64,000 bases of DNA, taken from the NCBI GenBank assembly GCA_037045055.1, contig JBAOHJ010000003.1:930001-994000 (forward strand), in the 5' to 3' direction. Position numbers and translations under genes: made by a program. Positions 25,053 through 33,860 of this stretch are shown piece after piece (positions within the stretch are counted from its first letter, which is position 1; the number at the start of each line of letters is the position of its first letter). The notes below the pieces were generated by a model. The model ran no database searches, was not told where the DNA came from, and saw nothing but the letters and a program-made list of their open reading frames with translations. Source of the DNA: Phosphoribacter sp037045055 (lineage in GTDB: Bacteria > Actinomycetota > Actinomycetes > Actinomycetales > Dermatophilaceae).

Positions 25053-26186
25053 TCACAGCTGCAGGCTCACGGCCATCGCCTCCAGCGCGAGCAGCGGCGG
25101 CACGTTGAGGTTGATCCGGTCCCGGGCCTGCCCGATCGCCTCCAGGCAGGTCAGCAGACGTTGCGGGGGCATCGCCGCGGCCAGGGCCCGCACCGCGTCG
25201 CCCGCCTCGGCGTTGACCAGCCCGACGCTGGCCCCGGTGGCGACCATGAGGGCGTCACGGTACATCGACAGCAGGTCGACCAGCGACCGGTCGACGACGT
25301 CGCGCCCGAACCGGGTGGCCCGGGCCTTCTGCTCCCGCTCCAGGGCCGCCACTTGGGCGCGCACGTGCGGCGGCTGGGTGCGCGCCGAGGGATCGGCGCC
25401 CAGGGTCTGCAGCAGCCGCACCCGTTCGGCCGCGTCGCGCTCGTATGCCGCGGCGCCGGCCTCTTCGTCGGCGATCCCGGCCAGGTCCGCGGCGGCTCCG
25501 ACGGCGTCGCCCACGGTGCGGATCTTCAGCGGCAGCGAGACGATCTCGTGACGACGGTTGCGCGCGGCTTCGTCCCTCGCGAGGCGTCGGGCCAGCCCCA
25601 CGTGGCACTGCGCTGCGCGGGCGGCATACCGCGCCATGACCGCGTCGACGCCGTCGCGGCGCACCAACAGGTCGGCGACCGCCTCCACCGGCGGGGTGCG
25701 CAGTCGCACCTGCCGGGTCCGTGACCGGATGGTCACGATCACGTCCTCCACCGACGGCGCGCACAACACCCAGACGGTGCGCGGGGTGGGCTCCTCCACG
25801 GCCTTGAGCAGGGCATCGGCGGCCCGCTCGGTGAGCCGGTCGGCGTCCTCGACGACGATCACCCGCCAGGCACCGACCGAGGGGCGCAGCCCGGCCTCCT
25901 GGACCAGCGCCCGGGCGTCCTCGACCTTGATCGACAGGCCCTGGGTGGCCACGACGGTGACGTCGGCGTGCGTCCCGTCGAGGGCGGTGCGGCACTCGCG
26001 GCAGGCGCCGCAGCCGGCCTCGGGGCATTGCAGCGCCGCCGCGAACGCCCGGGCGGCCGTCGATCGGCCCGAGCCGGGTGGCCCGGTGACCAGCCAGGCG
26101 TGCGTCATCGCGGCCGGGTCGGCGACCGCATGCCGCAAGGCGGTCACGGCCTGGTCCTGGCCGACCACGTCGGCCCAGACACTCAC
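25053..26186 (-). CDS. holB: DNA polymerase III subunit delta'
   Basis: 377 aa from the GTG overlapping the tmk stop (GTGA). Clamp-loader subunit. AAA fold: WADVVGQDQAVTALRHAV, the P-loop-like GPPGSGRSTAARAFA (GSGRST replaces GKT, as usual for delta'), zinc cysteines CPEAGCGACREC, VIVVEDADRLTERAADALLKAVEEP and the sensor-1 region APSVEDVIVTIRSR. A C-terminal collar domain follows. The tmk-holB pairing is conserved in Actinobacteria. Confidence 0.92.
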   Translation of the reverse strand: MSVWADVVGQDQAVTALRHAVADPAAMTHAWLVTGPPGSGRSTAARAFAAALQCPEAGCGACRECRTALDGTHADVTVVATQGLSIKVEDARALVQEAGLRPSVGAWRVIVVEDADRLTERAADALLKAVEEPTPRTVWVLCAPSVEDVIVTIRSRTRQVRLRTPPVEAVADLLVRRDGVDAVMARYAARAAQCHVGLARRLARDEAARNRRHEIVSLPLKIRTVGDAVGAAADLAGIADEEAGAAAYERDAAERVRLLQTLGADPSARTQPPHVRAQVAALEREQKARATRFGRDVVDRSLVDLLSMYRDALMVATGASVGLVNAEAGDAVRALAAAMPPQRLLTCLEAIGQARDRINLNVPPLLALEAMAVSLQL

Positions 26187-26824
26187 GCCCCGACCCCCAT
26201 GGCCAACCACCGCTCGAGGACCCGCTCGTGCACGGTCTCCGCGGGCAGCGCCGCGTCGATGACGAGGTAGCGGTGCGGGGCGGCGGCGGCCAGGTCGAGG
26301 AACCCCTGTCGGACCCGCTCGTGGAAGTCGTCCCGCTCGGCCTCCACCCGGTCGGGCGACCCGCCGCGTCGAGCCCGCCCCACCCGTGCCGGCACGTCCA
26401 GCACCACGGTGAGGTCGGGCACCAGGCCACCGACGGCCCAGTCGAGCAGCGCGGCGACCTGGTCGACGCCCAGCTCACGCCCGGCCCCCTGGTAGGCCAG
26501 CGACGAGTCGGTGAAACGGTCGCTGAGCACCACGGCGCCCTCGGCCAGACCCGGGCGCACCACCTGGTCGACGTGCTGGGCCTTGTCGGCGGCGAACAGC
26601 AGCGCCTCGGCCCGTGGCGACACCTGCCCACCGTGCAGGACCAGATCGCGCAGCGTCGCCCCCAGCGGGGTCCCCCCCGGCTGGCGGGTGACCAGCACCC
26701 GTCGTCCGGCCCCGCGCAGCGCCTCGGCGAGCAGCTCGACCTGGGTGGACTTGCCCGCGCCGTCGCCGCCCTCGAAGACGACGAACAGCCCCGTATCGGG
26801 CTGCGCGGGTCGGGGGACGGCCAC
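26183..26824 (-). CDS. tmk: Thymidylate kinase
   Basis: 213 aa, GTG start. It phosphorylates dTMP to dTDP. The P-loop is FEGGDGAGKSTQ; RQPGGTPLG carries the DR-like catalytic region, LLFAADKAQHV binds the base, DRFTDSSLAYQGAGRELG is the TMP-binding stretch, and the LID region is RARRGGSPDRVEAE. It is directly coupled to holB, so DNA precursor supply and clamp loading are co-expressed. Confidence 0.94.
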   Translation of the reverse strand: MAVPRPAQPDTGLFVVFEGGDGAGKSTQVELLAEALRGAGRRVLVTRQPGGTPLGATLRDLVLHGGQVSPRAEALLFAADKAQHVDQVVRPGLAEGAVVLSDRFTDSSLAYQGAGRELGVDQVAALLDWAVGGLVPDLTVVLDVPARVGRARRGGSPDRVEAERDDFHERVRQGFLDLAAAAPHRYLVIDAALPAETVHERVLERWLAMGVGA

Positions 26825-26861
26825 GCGTCGAGCCTAGGCCAGGCCACCGGCAGGCCGGTCG

Positions 26862-27638
26862 CTACGCCTTCTGCCGGTCGGCGTTGGCGTGGATCGCGTC
26901 GTGGACGTACTGCGCCATCCCGGTCCGGATGTCCTCGTAGTGCCGGGTGAAGCGCGGATCGGCGAGGTACATGTCGGCCAGGCCCCGGTGCATGGCGTAC
27001 GAGCAGTCGTAGAACCGCGCAATGGCGGCCCGATGTGCCTCCGCGGCGGCCATGGCCGGCTCGCCGGTCGCCGGCTCGCCCGCGTCGAACACGGCGGCGA
27101 AGGCCGCCTCGATCACCACGCCCTCGTCCTTGACGGCCTGCCAGTCGGCCGCAGTGAAGGTGCTGGTCCGGGCCGCCGACTGGCGCCAGGCGTCGGTGTC
27201 GCCCCAGCGCTGCTGGGCCTGGGCCTGCCAGTCCTCGTAGCTGTCCCCGAACAGCGCCTTGAGCTGTCGGGCGGTCAACGGTTGGTCGCTCATCGTCCTG
27301 TCCAATGCCTCGTCGATGGCCGCGACGAGCTCCTGCAGCTCGCGCAGCCGGGTCATCACCGCGGTGCGCTGGCGGCGCAGGTGCGCCGCCGGCTCCTCCT
27401 CGCCGTCCAGCAACCGCCCGATCTGCCCCAGGGGCAGCTCGAGACGCCGGTAGACGACCACCTGCATCAGCGGGGCGAGATCCGCGTCGGTGTAGCGGCG
27501 GTGCCCGGCCGGGGTGCGCGCGCTGGGCGACACCAACCCGATCTCGTCGTAGTGGTGCAGGGTCCGCACCGTCACGCCGAGCAGGGCGGCGACTTCGCCC
27601 ACCGAGCAGGTGGTCGACAGCGGCGGTCCTGCGGTCAC
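26862..27638 (-). CDS. MerR-family regulator with TipAS effector domain
   Basis: 258 aa from the GTG of MTAGPPLSTTCSV. The N-terminal HTH is CSVGEVAALLGVTVRTLHHYDEIGLVSPSARTPAGHRRY, then a coiled-coil linker. Residues about 130-255 form a TipAS-like helical pocket (LFGDSYEDWQAQAQQRWGDTDAWRQS, YDCSYAMHRGLADMYLADPRFTRHYE). TipAS domains capture thiopeptide or similar ligands, some covalently, and activate multidrug genes. The target is unknown; no transporter is adjacent. Confidence 0.88.
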   Translation of the reverse strand: MTAGPPLSTTCSVGEVAALLGVTVRTLHHYDEIGLVSPSARTPAGHRRYTDADLAPLMQVVVYRRLELPLGQIGRLLDGEEEPAAHLRRQRTAVMTRLRELQELVAAIDEALDRTMSDQPLTARQLKALFGDSYEDWQAQAQQRWGDTDAWRQSAARTSTFTAADWQAVKDEGVVIEAAFAAVFDAGEPATGEPAMAAAEAHRAAIARFYDCSYAMHRGLADMYLADPRFTRHYEDIRTGMAQYVHDAIHANADRQKA

Positions 27639-27758
27639 GGGTCCAGCCTGTGGCCTCACGCCAGGTGAGGGTCAAGTCGGTTTCCGCGCCGACCGGGCAG
27701 GGTATGCCGCGGGCTGGCCCGCCCGGGCCTACCGCCCGCCGGGCGTACTGTCATCGTC

Positions 27759-28154
27759 ATGGCGCACCCGCTGCGGTATCGCGACGACGACCCCTACCTG
27801 GTCCGGCTGCGCGAGGTCGCCCTGGCGCTGCCCGAGGCGAAGGAGAAGATCTCGCACGGCCGCCCGAACTTCCACACCGTCAAGGTGTTCGCGATGTTCG
27901 GGGCGGTGCTCAAGGGCGAGCACTCCAGCGACCGCTACGCCCAGTCGGTGGTCGTGCTGCCCGACGCCGACGAGCGCCCGGGGCTGCTGCAGGATCCGCG
28001 CTTCTTCGTGCCGGGCTATGTCGGTGCCTACGGCTGGGTCGGTCTGGATCTGCGCGCCGCCGAGCCCGACTGGGCGCAGATCGGCGAGCTGCTCGACATG
28101 TCCTACCGGCGCACCGCGCCCGCCCGCCTGGTGGCGTTGCTCCCCCGTCGCTGA
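27759..28154 (+). CDS. MmcQ/YjbR family protein
   Basis: 131 aa, ATG start. It has the family pattern: LREVALALPEAKEKISHGRPNFHTVKVFAMF, a central VVVLPDADERPGLLQDPRFFVPGYVGAYGWVGLDL, and LLDMSYRRTAPARLVALLP at the end. The fold resembles a double-wing DNA-binding domain, but the molecular role is not established. It is convergent with the beta-lactamase-like gene. Confidence 0.85.
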   Translation: MAHPLRYRDDDPYLVRLREVALALPEAKEKISHGRPNFHTVKVFAMFGAVLKGEHSSDRYAQSVVVLPDADERPGLLQDPRFFVPGYVGAYGWVGLDLRAAEPDWAQIGELLDMSYRRTAPARLVALLPRR

Positions 28155-28161
28155 GCCCGCA

Positions 28162-28186
28162 GGCTGGCGGCCTTTTAGTGCCAGCC
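28162..28186. terminator. Possible shared hairpin between convergent genes
   Basis: GGCTGGC (28162-28168) pairs with GCCAGCC (28180-28186) over an 11-nt loop that contains TTTTA and the stop codon of the minus-strand gene. It sits between two convergent ends. Confidence 0.35.
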
Positions 28187-29578
28187 GCGCTCGTCCACGC
28201 CACCCGGGACGTTGCCGTCGGCGGCATACGGGGTGCGGGTGAGGCGGAACGACGCGATGTCCAGCCACGCCGCGCGCCCGGCCGGGTCGCGCCCGACCAC
28301 CAGCGGCTCGCCGTCGAAGTACCCGCTCAGCCCGATCCAGCGGTCCGGACCGTCGGGGCGCAGCGCCCCGGATCGGGCAATGGCGGGCACCGTCGCGACC
28401 AGCCCACCGTCGACGTCGGCGCAGATCTGGTATGCCGTCGTGCCCCAGTACCACGTGCCCAGCAGATCGAGCGTCGCCGCCTGGGACGGGTCGGCCGTCC
28501 AAGGGTCGGGCAGCGCGGGCAGCCGATCCTGGAACAGCTGCAGCAGCCCCAGCCCGCCGAGGAACCCGGTGGTGGCGCTGCCCAGGGTGACCACGACGTC
28601 CCCGGTGCCCAGATCGGCGCGGACCTCGCAGGTGAAGCCGGGCACCGATCCGGTGTGGCCGGCGTGCCGAGCGCCCTCGACGTTCCACAGCTGCAGCCCG
28701 AGGCCGTGGGCGCCGACCCAGGGCAGGCCCGGCTGGTCGTTGACGGCCCACGGCTCGCGCATCTGCCCCAGCAGCTCGCCCGACAGCGGCCCGGGCACCC
28801 GCCCGCCGAGGAAGGACCCCCAGACCGCGAGGTCCCGCGCGGTGGACCACAGCTGCCCCGCGGGACCCATCGCGAGGTAGTCGGCCACCGGCTCGTGGTG
28901 CAGCAGCGCCGCGTGCGGATGCACGCCCCAGCCGGTGGCGGCGTCCGCCGGCGCCAGCCGGCGGGTGCGCCGTAACCCCAACGGCGCCAATACGGTCCGC
29001 TCGATGCCGACGTCCCAGGGCAGGCCCGTGCGGGTTTCGAGCAGGCGCCCGAGGACGGCATACCCGAGGTTGGAGTAGTGGTACTTGCGACCCGGCCGGA
29101 ACCGCCGCTGCGCCCCCATGCCGACCAGCGCCTCCCACGGGTATCCCGGGCTGCGCTCCCACCAGTCGCCGTCGGTCTCGGCCTGCAGCCCGGAGGTGTG
29201 GCTGAGCAGCTGGCTCACCGTGGCGTCGCCGACCGGGGCGTCGGGCACGTGCCGGCCGACCGGATCGTCGAGGTCGACCTGACCCGCATCGACGAGCTGC
29301 AGCACGGCGACCGCCACGAACGTCTTGGTCACCGAGGCGATCCGGTATGCCGTGTCCGGGCTCGCGGGGGTCACCCCGCGCCCGTCCGAGGAGCCCACCG
29401 CATCGGCCCAGACGAGTCGGCCGTCGCGGGCGATCGCCGCGGCGAGCGAGGGCTGGCGGTAGTCGACCTGAGTCCGGCGCAGCCACCCGCCGAGCGCTCG
29501 GGCGGTGGCCGGGTCTACCGCCTCGTCGCGATCCGCAGCGGGTGCGGCCGGGTGCTCGGGCGGCGACGCCCCGCCCAT
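28175..29578 (-). CDS. Serine hydrolase, class C beta-lactamase/esterase family
   Basis: 467 aa; the ATG overlaps the last base of topA's TGA. SxxK motif YRIASVTKTFVAVAVLQLVDAG, second motif YHYSNLGYAVLGRLLE (YSN) and third motif HAGHTGSVPGF (HTG) give a complete penicillin-binding fold. A C-terminal lipocalin-like domain (WYWGTTAYQICADVDGG, DRWIGLSGYFDGEPLVV) follows, as in EstB/ClbP-like relatives. No signal peptide is visible, so a cytoplasmic esterase or peptidase role is more likely than antibiotic resistance. Confidence 0.82.
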   Translation of the reverse strand: MGGASPPEHPAAPAADRDEAVDPATARALGGWLRRTQVDYRQPSLAAAIARDGRLVWADAVGSSDGRGVTPASPDTAYRIASVTKTFVAVAVLQLVDAGQVDLDDPVGRHVPDAPVGDATVSQLLSHTSGLQAETDGDWWERSPGYPWEALVGMGAQRRFRPGRKYHYSNLGYAVLGRLLETRTGLPWDVGIERTVLAPLGLRRTRRLAPADAATGWGVHPHAALLHHEPVADYLAMGPAGQLWSTARDLAVWGSFLGGRVPGPLSGELLGQMREPWAVNDQPGLPWVGAHGLGLQLWNVEGARHAGHTGSVPGFTCEVRADLGTGDVVVTLGSATTGFLGGLGLLQLFQDRLPALPDPWTADPSQAATLDLLGTWYWGTTAYQICADVDGGLVATVPAIARSGALRPDGPDRWIGLSGYFDGEPLVVGRDPAGRAAWLDIASFRLTRTPYAADGNVPGGVDERGWH

Positions 29579-32406
29579 CAGCCGGCCGCCGCCGTCTTCG
29601 CGCTCGCGGTCTTCGCACTCGCCGTGGACCGGCGGGCCGGCGTGGCCTTCTTCGCCGTGGCCTTCTTGGCGGCCCGCTTGCGCGGCACCGGCCCGCGGGC
29701 CCGCTTGTCGGCCAGCAACTCGAAGCCGCGCTGCGGGGTCAACGTCGACGGCTCGTCGCCCTTGCGCAGGGTGGCGTTGGTCTCGCCGTCGGTGACGTAC
29801 GGGCCGAAGCGCCCGTCCTTGACCACCACCGGCCGACCGGACATCGGGTCCTCGCCCAGCTCGCGCAGCGGCGCCGCGGCCGCACGACCCCCGCGCGTGC
29901 GCGGCTGGGCGTAGATCGCCAGCGCCTCGTCCAGGGTCACCTCGAACAGCTGCGCCTCGGTCTGCAGCGAGCGTGAGTCGGTGCCCCGCTTGAGGTACGG
30001 GCCGTACCGGCCGTTCTGGGCGGTGATCGACACGCCGTCGGCGTCCACGCCGACGACCCTGGGCAGCGAGAGCAGCCGCAACGCCGTGGCCAGGTCGACG
30101 GTGGCGAGGTCCATGTCCTTGAACAGCGAGGCGGTGCGCGGCTTGGGGCCCTCCGCCTTCTTGGCTCGCTTGGGCCGCCTCGGGGCGTCCGGGTCGGGGC
30201 CCGGCGAGCCGCTGGCCTCACCCGGAGCCTCGGGCTGCGCATCGGCGGGGATGACCTCGGTGACGTACGGCCCGTAGCGACCGGCCTTGGCGACGACCTC
30301 CCGGCCGGTCGCCGGGTCGGTCCCCAGGACCCGCCCGTCGTCCGCAGAGCGGTCCAGCAGCTCCCGGGCCGTCGCCGGGGTCATCTCGTCGGGGGCCAGG
30401 TCGTCGGTGATCGTCGCCCGGCGGGGGGTGGCGGCGTCGGCGTCGAGCACCTCCCCGGTGGCCGCGTCGACGCCGACCGGCACGACCTCCTCGACGTACG
30501 GGCCGTAGCGCCCCACCCGCACCACCAGGCCCTCGCCCAGGGGGATCGTCGAGATCTCCCGGGCGTCGATCTCGCCGAGGTCCGCCACGAGGTGGCGCAG
30601 CCCCTCGGCCGAGGTGGCCTCGTCGCCGAAGTAGAACCTCCGCAGCCAGTCCACCCGCTCCAGGCGCCCGTCCGCGATCCGGTCGAGGTCCTCCTCCATC
30701 GACGCGGTGAAGTCGTAGTCGACCAACTCGGTGAAGTGCTCCTCGAGCAGGCGGGTGACCGCGAAGGCGAGCCAGGTCGGGATGAGGGCCTGCCCGCGCA
30801 CCCGCACGTAGCCGCGGTCCTGGATCGTGCCGACCGTGGCGGCATAGGTGGACGGTCGCCCGATCCCCTTGTCCTCCATGGCTTTCACGAGAGTGGCCTC
30901 GGTGTAGCGGGCCGGCGGGCTGGTCTCGTGGCCGTCCTCCTGCGCGTCCAGGACCTCGACGGGCACCCCGACCGAGAGCTTGGGCAGACGGCGCTGCTCG
31001 TCGTCGGCGCCGGCCGTGCGGGTGGCCTCCTCCACGTCGCGGCCCTCCTCGTATGCCGCGAGGAAACCCCGGAAAGTGATGACCGTGCCGCTGGCGCTCA
31101 GCTCCACCGCACCCGCCGCCTCGATGCCCAGGGCCGCCCCGAGCCGGACCGTCGCGGTCGACCCCCGGGCGTCGGACATCTGCGAGGCGACGGTGCGCTT
31201 CCAGATCAGCTCGTAGAGCGCGTACTCGTCCCCGCGCAGCTCGCCGGACACCTGGGCCGGCGTGCGGAACCGGTCGCCGGCGGGCCGGATCGCCTCGTGC
31301 GCCTCCTGCGCGTTCTTCACCTTGGCGGCATACCGACGTGGGGCGTCGGGGACGTGGTCGGCGCCGTAGAGATCGCGGGCCTGGCTGCGGGCGGCGGTGA
31401 GCGCGGCCTCCGAGAGCGTCACCGAGTCGGTGCGCATATAGGTGATGAAGCCGTTCTCGTAGAGCCGTTGGGCCACCCGCATGGCGTTCTTCGACGACAG
31501 CCGCAGCTTGCGCGAGGCCTCCTGCTGCAGGGTCGAGGTGGTGAAGGGCGCCGACGGCCGGCGCGTGTACGGCTTCTCGGCGACGTCGGCGACCCTAACC
31601 GACGCGCCGGCGAGGGCCTCGGCGATCGCCTCGGCGCGGGCCCGGTCCAGCTGGACCGCCCGGCCGGTGAGCCGCCCGTCGTCGGCGAAGTCCCGCCCGG
31701 TGGCGACCCGCTCGCCGTCCACCCCGGTGAGCCGGGCGCCGAACGGCTCGCGGGCGGCTGCCGGGGTGACCTGCGCCTTGACGTCCCAGTAGGGCGCGGC
31801 GACGAAGGCCATCCGCTCCCGCTCGCGCTCGACGACCATCCGGGTGGCCACCGACTGCACCCGACCCGCGGACAGCCCTTGGCGGACCTTGCGCCACAGC
31901 ACCGGGGAGACCTCGTACCCGTAGAGCCGGTCGAGGATGCGCCGGGTCTCCTGGGCGTCGACCAGGCGCGTGTCGACCTCGCGGGTGTCGGCGACCGCCC
32001 GTTGGATCGCTTCGCGGGTGATCTCGTGGAACACCATGCGCTTGACCGGGATCCGTGGCTTGAGGGTCTCCAGCAGGTGCCAGGCGATGGCCTCGCCCTC
32101 GCGGTCCTCATCGGTGGCCAGGTAGAGCTCGTCCGCGTCCTTGACCGCCCGCTTGAGCTCGGCGACCTTCTTGCGCTTGTCCGGGTCGACGACGTAGTAG
32201 GGCGCGAACCCGTTGTCGACGTCCACGGCGAACTTGCCGAACGGGCCCTTCTTCATCTCGGTGGGCAGGTCCCGGGGGTTGGGCAGATCCCGGATATGCC
32301 CCACCGACGCCTCGACGTCGAACTCGCCCCCGAGGTAGCCCGCGATGGTGCGCGCCTTGGCCGGCGACTCCACGATGACGAGCTTGCGCCCCTTGCCTGC
32401 AGCCAC
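29578..32406 (-). CDS. topA: DNA topoisomerase I
   Basis: 942 aa from the GTG of MAAGKGRKLVIVESPAKA. It relaxes negative supercoils. The Toprim domain has KLVIVESPAKARTIAGYLG and YLATDEDREGEAIAWHL; the catalytic tyrosine is in ENGFITYMRTDSVTLSE. The C-terminal part has four or five repeats with GRYGPYV/GRFGPYV cores, replacing the zinc fingers of E. coli TopA. It ends in a Lys/Ala/Thr tail (AKKATAKKATPARR) that binds DNA, as in other Actinobacteria. It is followed directly by the serine hydrolase gene. Confidence 0.95.
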   Translation of the reverse strand: MAAGKGRKLVIVESPAKARTIAGYLGGEFDVEASVGHIRDLPNPRDLPTEMKKGPFGKFAVDVDNGFAPYYVVDPDKRKKVAELKRAVKDADELYLATDEDREGEAIAWHLLETLKPRIPVKRMVFHEITREAIQRAVADTREVDTRLVDAQETRRILDRLYGYEVSPVLWRKVRQGLSAGRVQSVATRMVVERERERMAFVAAPYWDVKAQVTPAAAREPFGARLTGVDGERVATGRDFADDGRLTGRAVQLDRARAEAIAEALAGASVRVADVAEKPYTRRPSAPFTTSTLQQEASRKLRLSSKNAMRVAQRLYENGFITYMRTDSVTLSEAALTAARSQARDLYGADHVPDAPRRYAAKVKNAQEAHEAIRPAGDRFRTPAQVSGELRGDEYALYELIWKRTVASQMSDARGSTATVRLGAALGIEAAGAVELSASGTVITFRGFLAAYEEGRDVEEATRTAGADDEQRRLPKLSVGVPVEVLDAQEDGHETSPPARYTEATLVKAMEDKGIGRPSTYAATVGTIQDRGYVRVRGQALIPTWLAFAVTRLLEEHFTELVDYDFTASMEEDLDRIADGRLERVDWLRRFYFGDEATSAEGLRHLVADLGEIDAREISTIPLGEGLVVRVGRYGPYVEEVVPVGVDAATGEVLDADAATPRRATITDDLAPDEMTPATARELLDRSADDGRVLGTDPATGREVVAKAGRYGPYVTEVIPADAQPEAPGEASGSPGPDPDAPRRPKRAKKAEGPKPRTASLFKDMDLATVDLATALRLLSLPRVVGVDADGVSITAQNGRYGPYLKRGTDSRSLQTEAQLFEVTLDEALAIYAQPRTRGGRAAAAPLRELGEDPMSGRPVVVKDGRFGPYVTDGETNATLRKGDEPSTLTPQRGFELLADKRARGPVPRKRAAKKATAKKATPARRSTASAKTASAKTAAAG

Positions 32407-32553
32407 TGCCGACCCTTCTTCTCCCGCGACCCCCGTGCAGCGGATTCGTCGCTGCTCCGACGTGGGTGCCGCCGACACGGTAGCCCACGGGGTCGGCCCT
32501 CGCGCGCCCAGCCCAGCCCCCGGACCCGACGCGGCGCGGCATACTGACCGGTG

Positions 32554-33753
32554 ATGCCTGTCTGCGCCCCGGTCGCCGCCCTGCTCGACAGGGGCGTCGC
32601 CATGCCCGATCCGCGCACCGTCCACGTCGCGCCGGAGGTCGACCCGACGCGGATCAGCGGCGACGGCGTGGTGATCCACCCCGGCTGCCGGATCGCGGGC
32701 GCGGACACCGCGATCTGCGCCGGGGTCGAGCTGGGCTCGGAGGCGCCGGTCACCATCCGGGACGTCCGTCTCGGCCCGGGGGCCTCGCTCGCCGGCGGGT
32801 ATGCCGCCCGGTCGGTGTTCATGGCCGGCGCGTCGATGGGGTCGGGCGCGCACGTGCGCGAGGGCACCCTGCTGGAGGAGCAGGCCAGCGGCGCCCACAC
32901 CGTCGGGCTCAAGCAGACCATCCTGCTGCCCTACGTCACCCTGGGCAGCCTCGTCAACTTCTGCGACTGCCTGATGTCCGGCGGCACGTCGCGCCGTGAG
33001 CACAGCGAGGTCGGCTCCAGCTACATCCACTTCAACTTCACCCCGGACGGCGACAAGACGACGCCGTCGCTGTTCGGGGACGTCGTGCACGGTGTGCTGC
33101 TGGACCGGCCGGCGATTTTCCTCGGCGGACAGGGCGGGGCGGTGGGGCCGGTGTCGGTCGGCTACGGGTCGGTGGTGGCCGCCGGGTCGATCGTCCGCTC
33201 GGACGTGCCTCCCGGCAAGCTCGTCGTCCTCGGCCCGCCCCCGTCGCTGACCGCCGACCGGGCGGGGGCCGACTACCGGGCGGTCACCCGCCTGCTGGCC
33301 AAGAACCTGCGCTACCTGGGCCAGCTCGCCGCCCTGGAGGCGTGGTATCGCCATGCCCGAGCGCCGTTCTTCGCCGCGCAGCCGCTCGGGCAGACCCTGC
33401 TCGACGGCGCGGTGGAGATGCTCGCCCTGGCCCGGGCCGAGCGGGTGAGCCGGCTGCGCACGATGCTGGCCAAGGCGCCGCCGGACAACGCCGCGGCGGC
33501 CCAGGCCCGCGCCGCGCTCGAGGAGGTATGCCGCGTGCTCGCCACCGCGGTGGCGGTCCCGGACGCCCCGGTGCTCGAGCCGCTGGTGCGGCGGGCGGGG
33601 GCCTCGCTCTACCTCGATGCCGTCCACGGGTTGGACGCACCGTCTCGCGAGCGCATCGTGGCCTGGCTGGGCGGCTCGGTCGACCGGGCCTGGACCGGGG
33701 TGCTCGAGCTGCTGCCGTCGCTGGCGCGGGTGCGCCTCACCCCGCTGGTCTGA
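32554..33753 (+). CDS. Left-handed beta-helix protein related to GlmU acyltransferase domain
   Basis: 399 aa from ATG (a GTG codon precedes it). The first 250 residues show hexapeptide turns of a left-handed beta-helix (TRISGDGVVIHPGCRIAGADTAIC, TIRDVRLGPGASLAGGYAARSVFM, GQGGAVGPVSVGYGSVVAAGSIVRSDVPPGKLVV) and the unusual NFCDCLMSGGTSRREHSEVGSSYIHFN stretch, also seen in UDP-GlcNAc pyrophosphorylase-like proteins. The nucleotidyltransferase domain of GlmU is absent. The last 150 residues are helical and Ala-rich. Probably an acyl- or sugar-phosphate-modifying enzyme; the substrate is unknown. Confidence 0.65.
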   Translation: MPVCAPVAALLDRGVAMPDPRTVHVAPEVDPTRISGDGVVIHPGCRIAGADTAICAGVELGSEAPVTIRDVRLGPGASLAGGYAARSVFMAGASMGSGAHVREGTLLEEQASGAHTVGLKQTILLPYVTLGSLVNFCDCLMSGGTSRREHSEVGSSYIHFNFTPDGDKTTPSLFGDVVHGVLLDRPAIFLGGQGGAVGPVSVGYGSVVAAGSIVRSDVPPGKLVVLGPPPSLTADRAGADYRAVTRLLAKNLRYLGQLAALEAWYRHARAPFFAAQPLGQTLLDGAVEMLALARAERVSRLRTMLAKAPPDNAAAAQARAALEEVCRVLATAVAVPDAPVLEPLVRRAGASLYLDAVHGLDAPSRERIVAWLGGSVDRAWTGVLELLPSLARVRLTPLV

Positions 33754-33756
33754 CCC

Positions 33757-33789
33757 CGGCACACCCCGCGGCCGCCCCGGGGCGTGCCG
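33757..33789 (+). terminator. Terminator hairpin after the beta-helix gene
   Basis: CGGCAC-A-CCCCG pairs with CGGGG-C-GTGCCG, an 11-bp stem with one A/C mismatch and a 9-nt GC loop. It starts four bases after the stop. There is no strong T run. Confidence 0.5.
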
Positions 33790-33825
33790 AGCTGAGGCAT
33801 ACCCGGCAGTCTCCCCGCGTTGCAC

Positions 33826-33847
33826 ACGATATCGTTGATCCGTCAAC
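33826..33847. promoter_or_regulatory. Overlapping palindromes before the dioxygenase gene
   Basis: ACGATATCGT (33826-33835) is a perfect 10-bp palindrome, and GTTGA-TCCG-TCAAC (33834-33847) is a perfect 5-bp dyad, overlapping it by two bases. They end 13 bp before the ATG. TTGA-N4-TCAA dyads are typical of small winged-helix repressors such as MarR or HxlR. No such gene is adjacent. Confidence 0.5.
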
Positions 33848-33860
33848 TTCTGGAGGGTCG

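Noticed and set aside
28175..29578. Beta-lactamase-fold gene as a resistance gene
   Set aside because: No export signal and a lipocalin-like C-terminal domain point to an esterase/peptidase; no resistance context.
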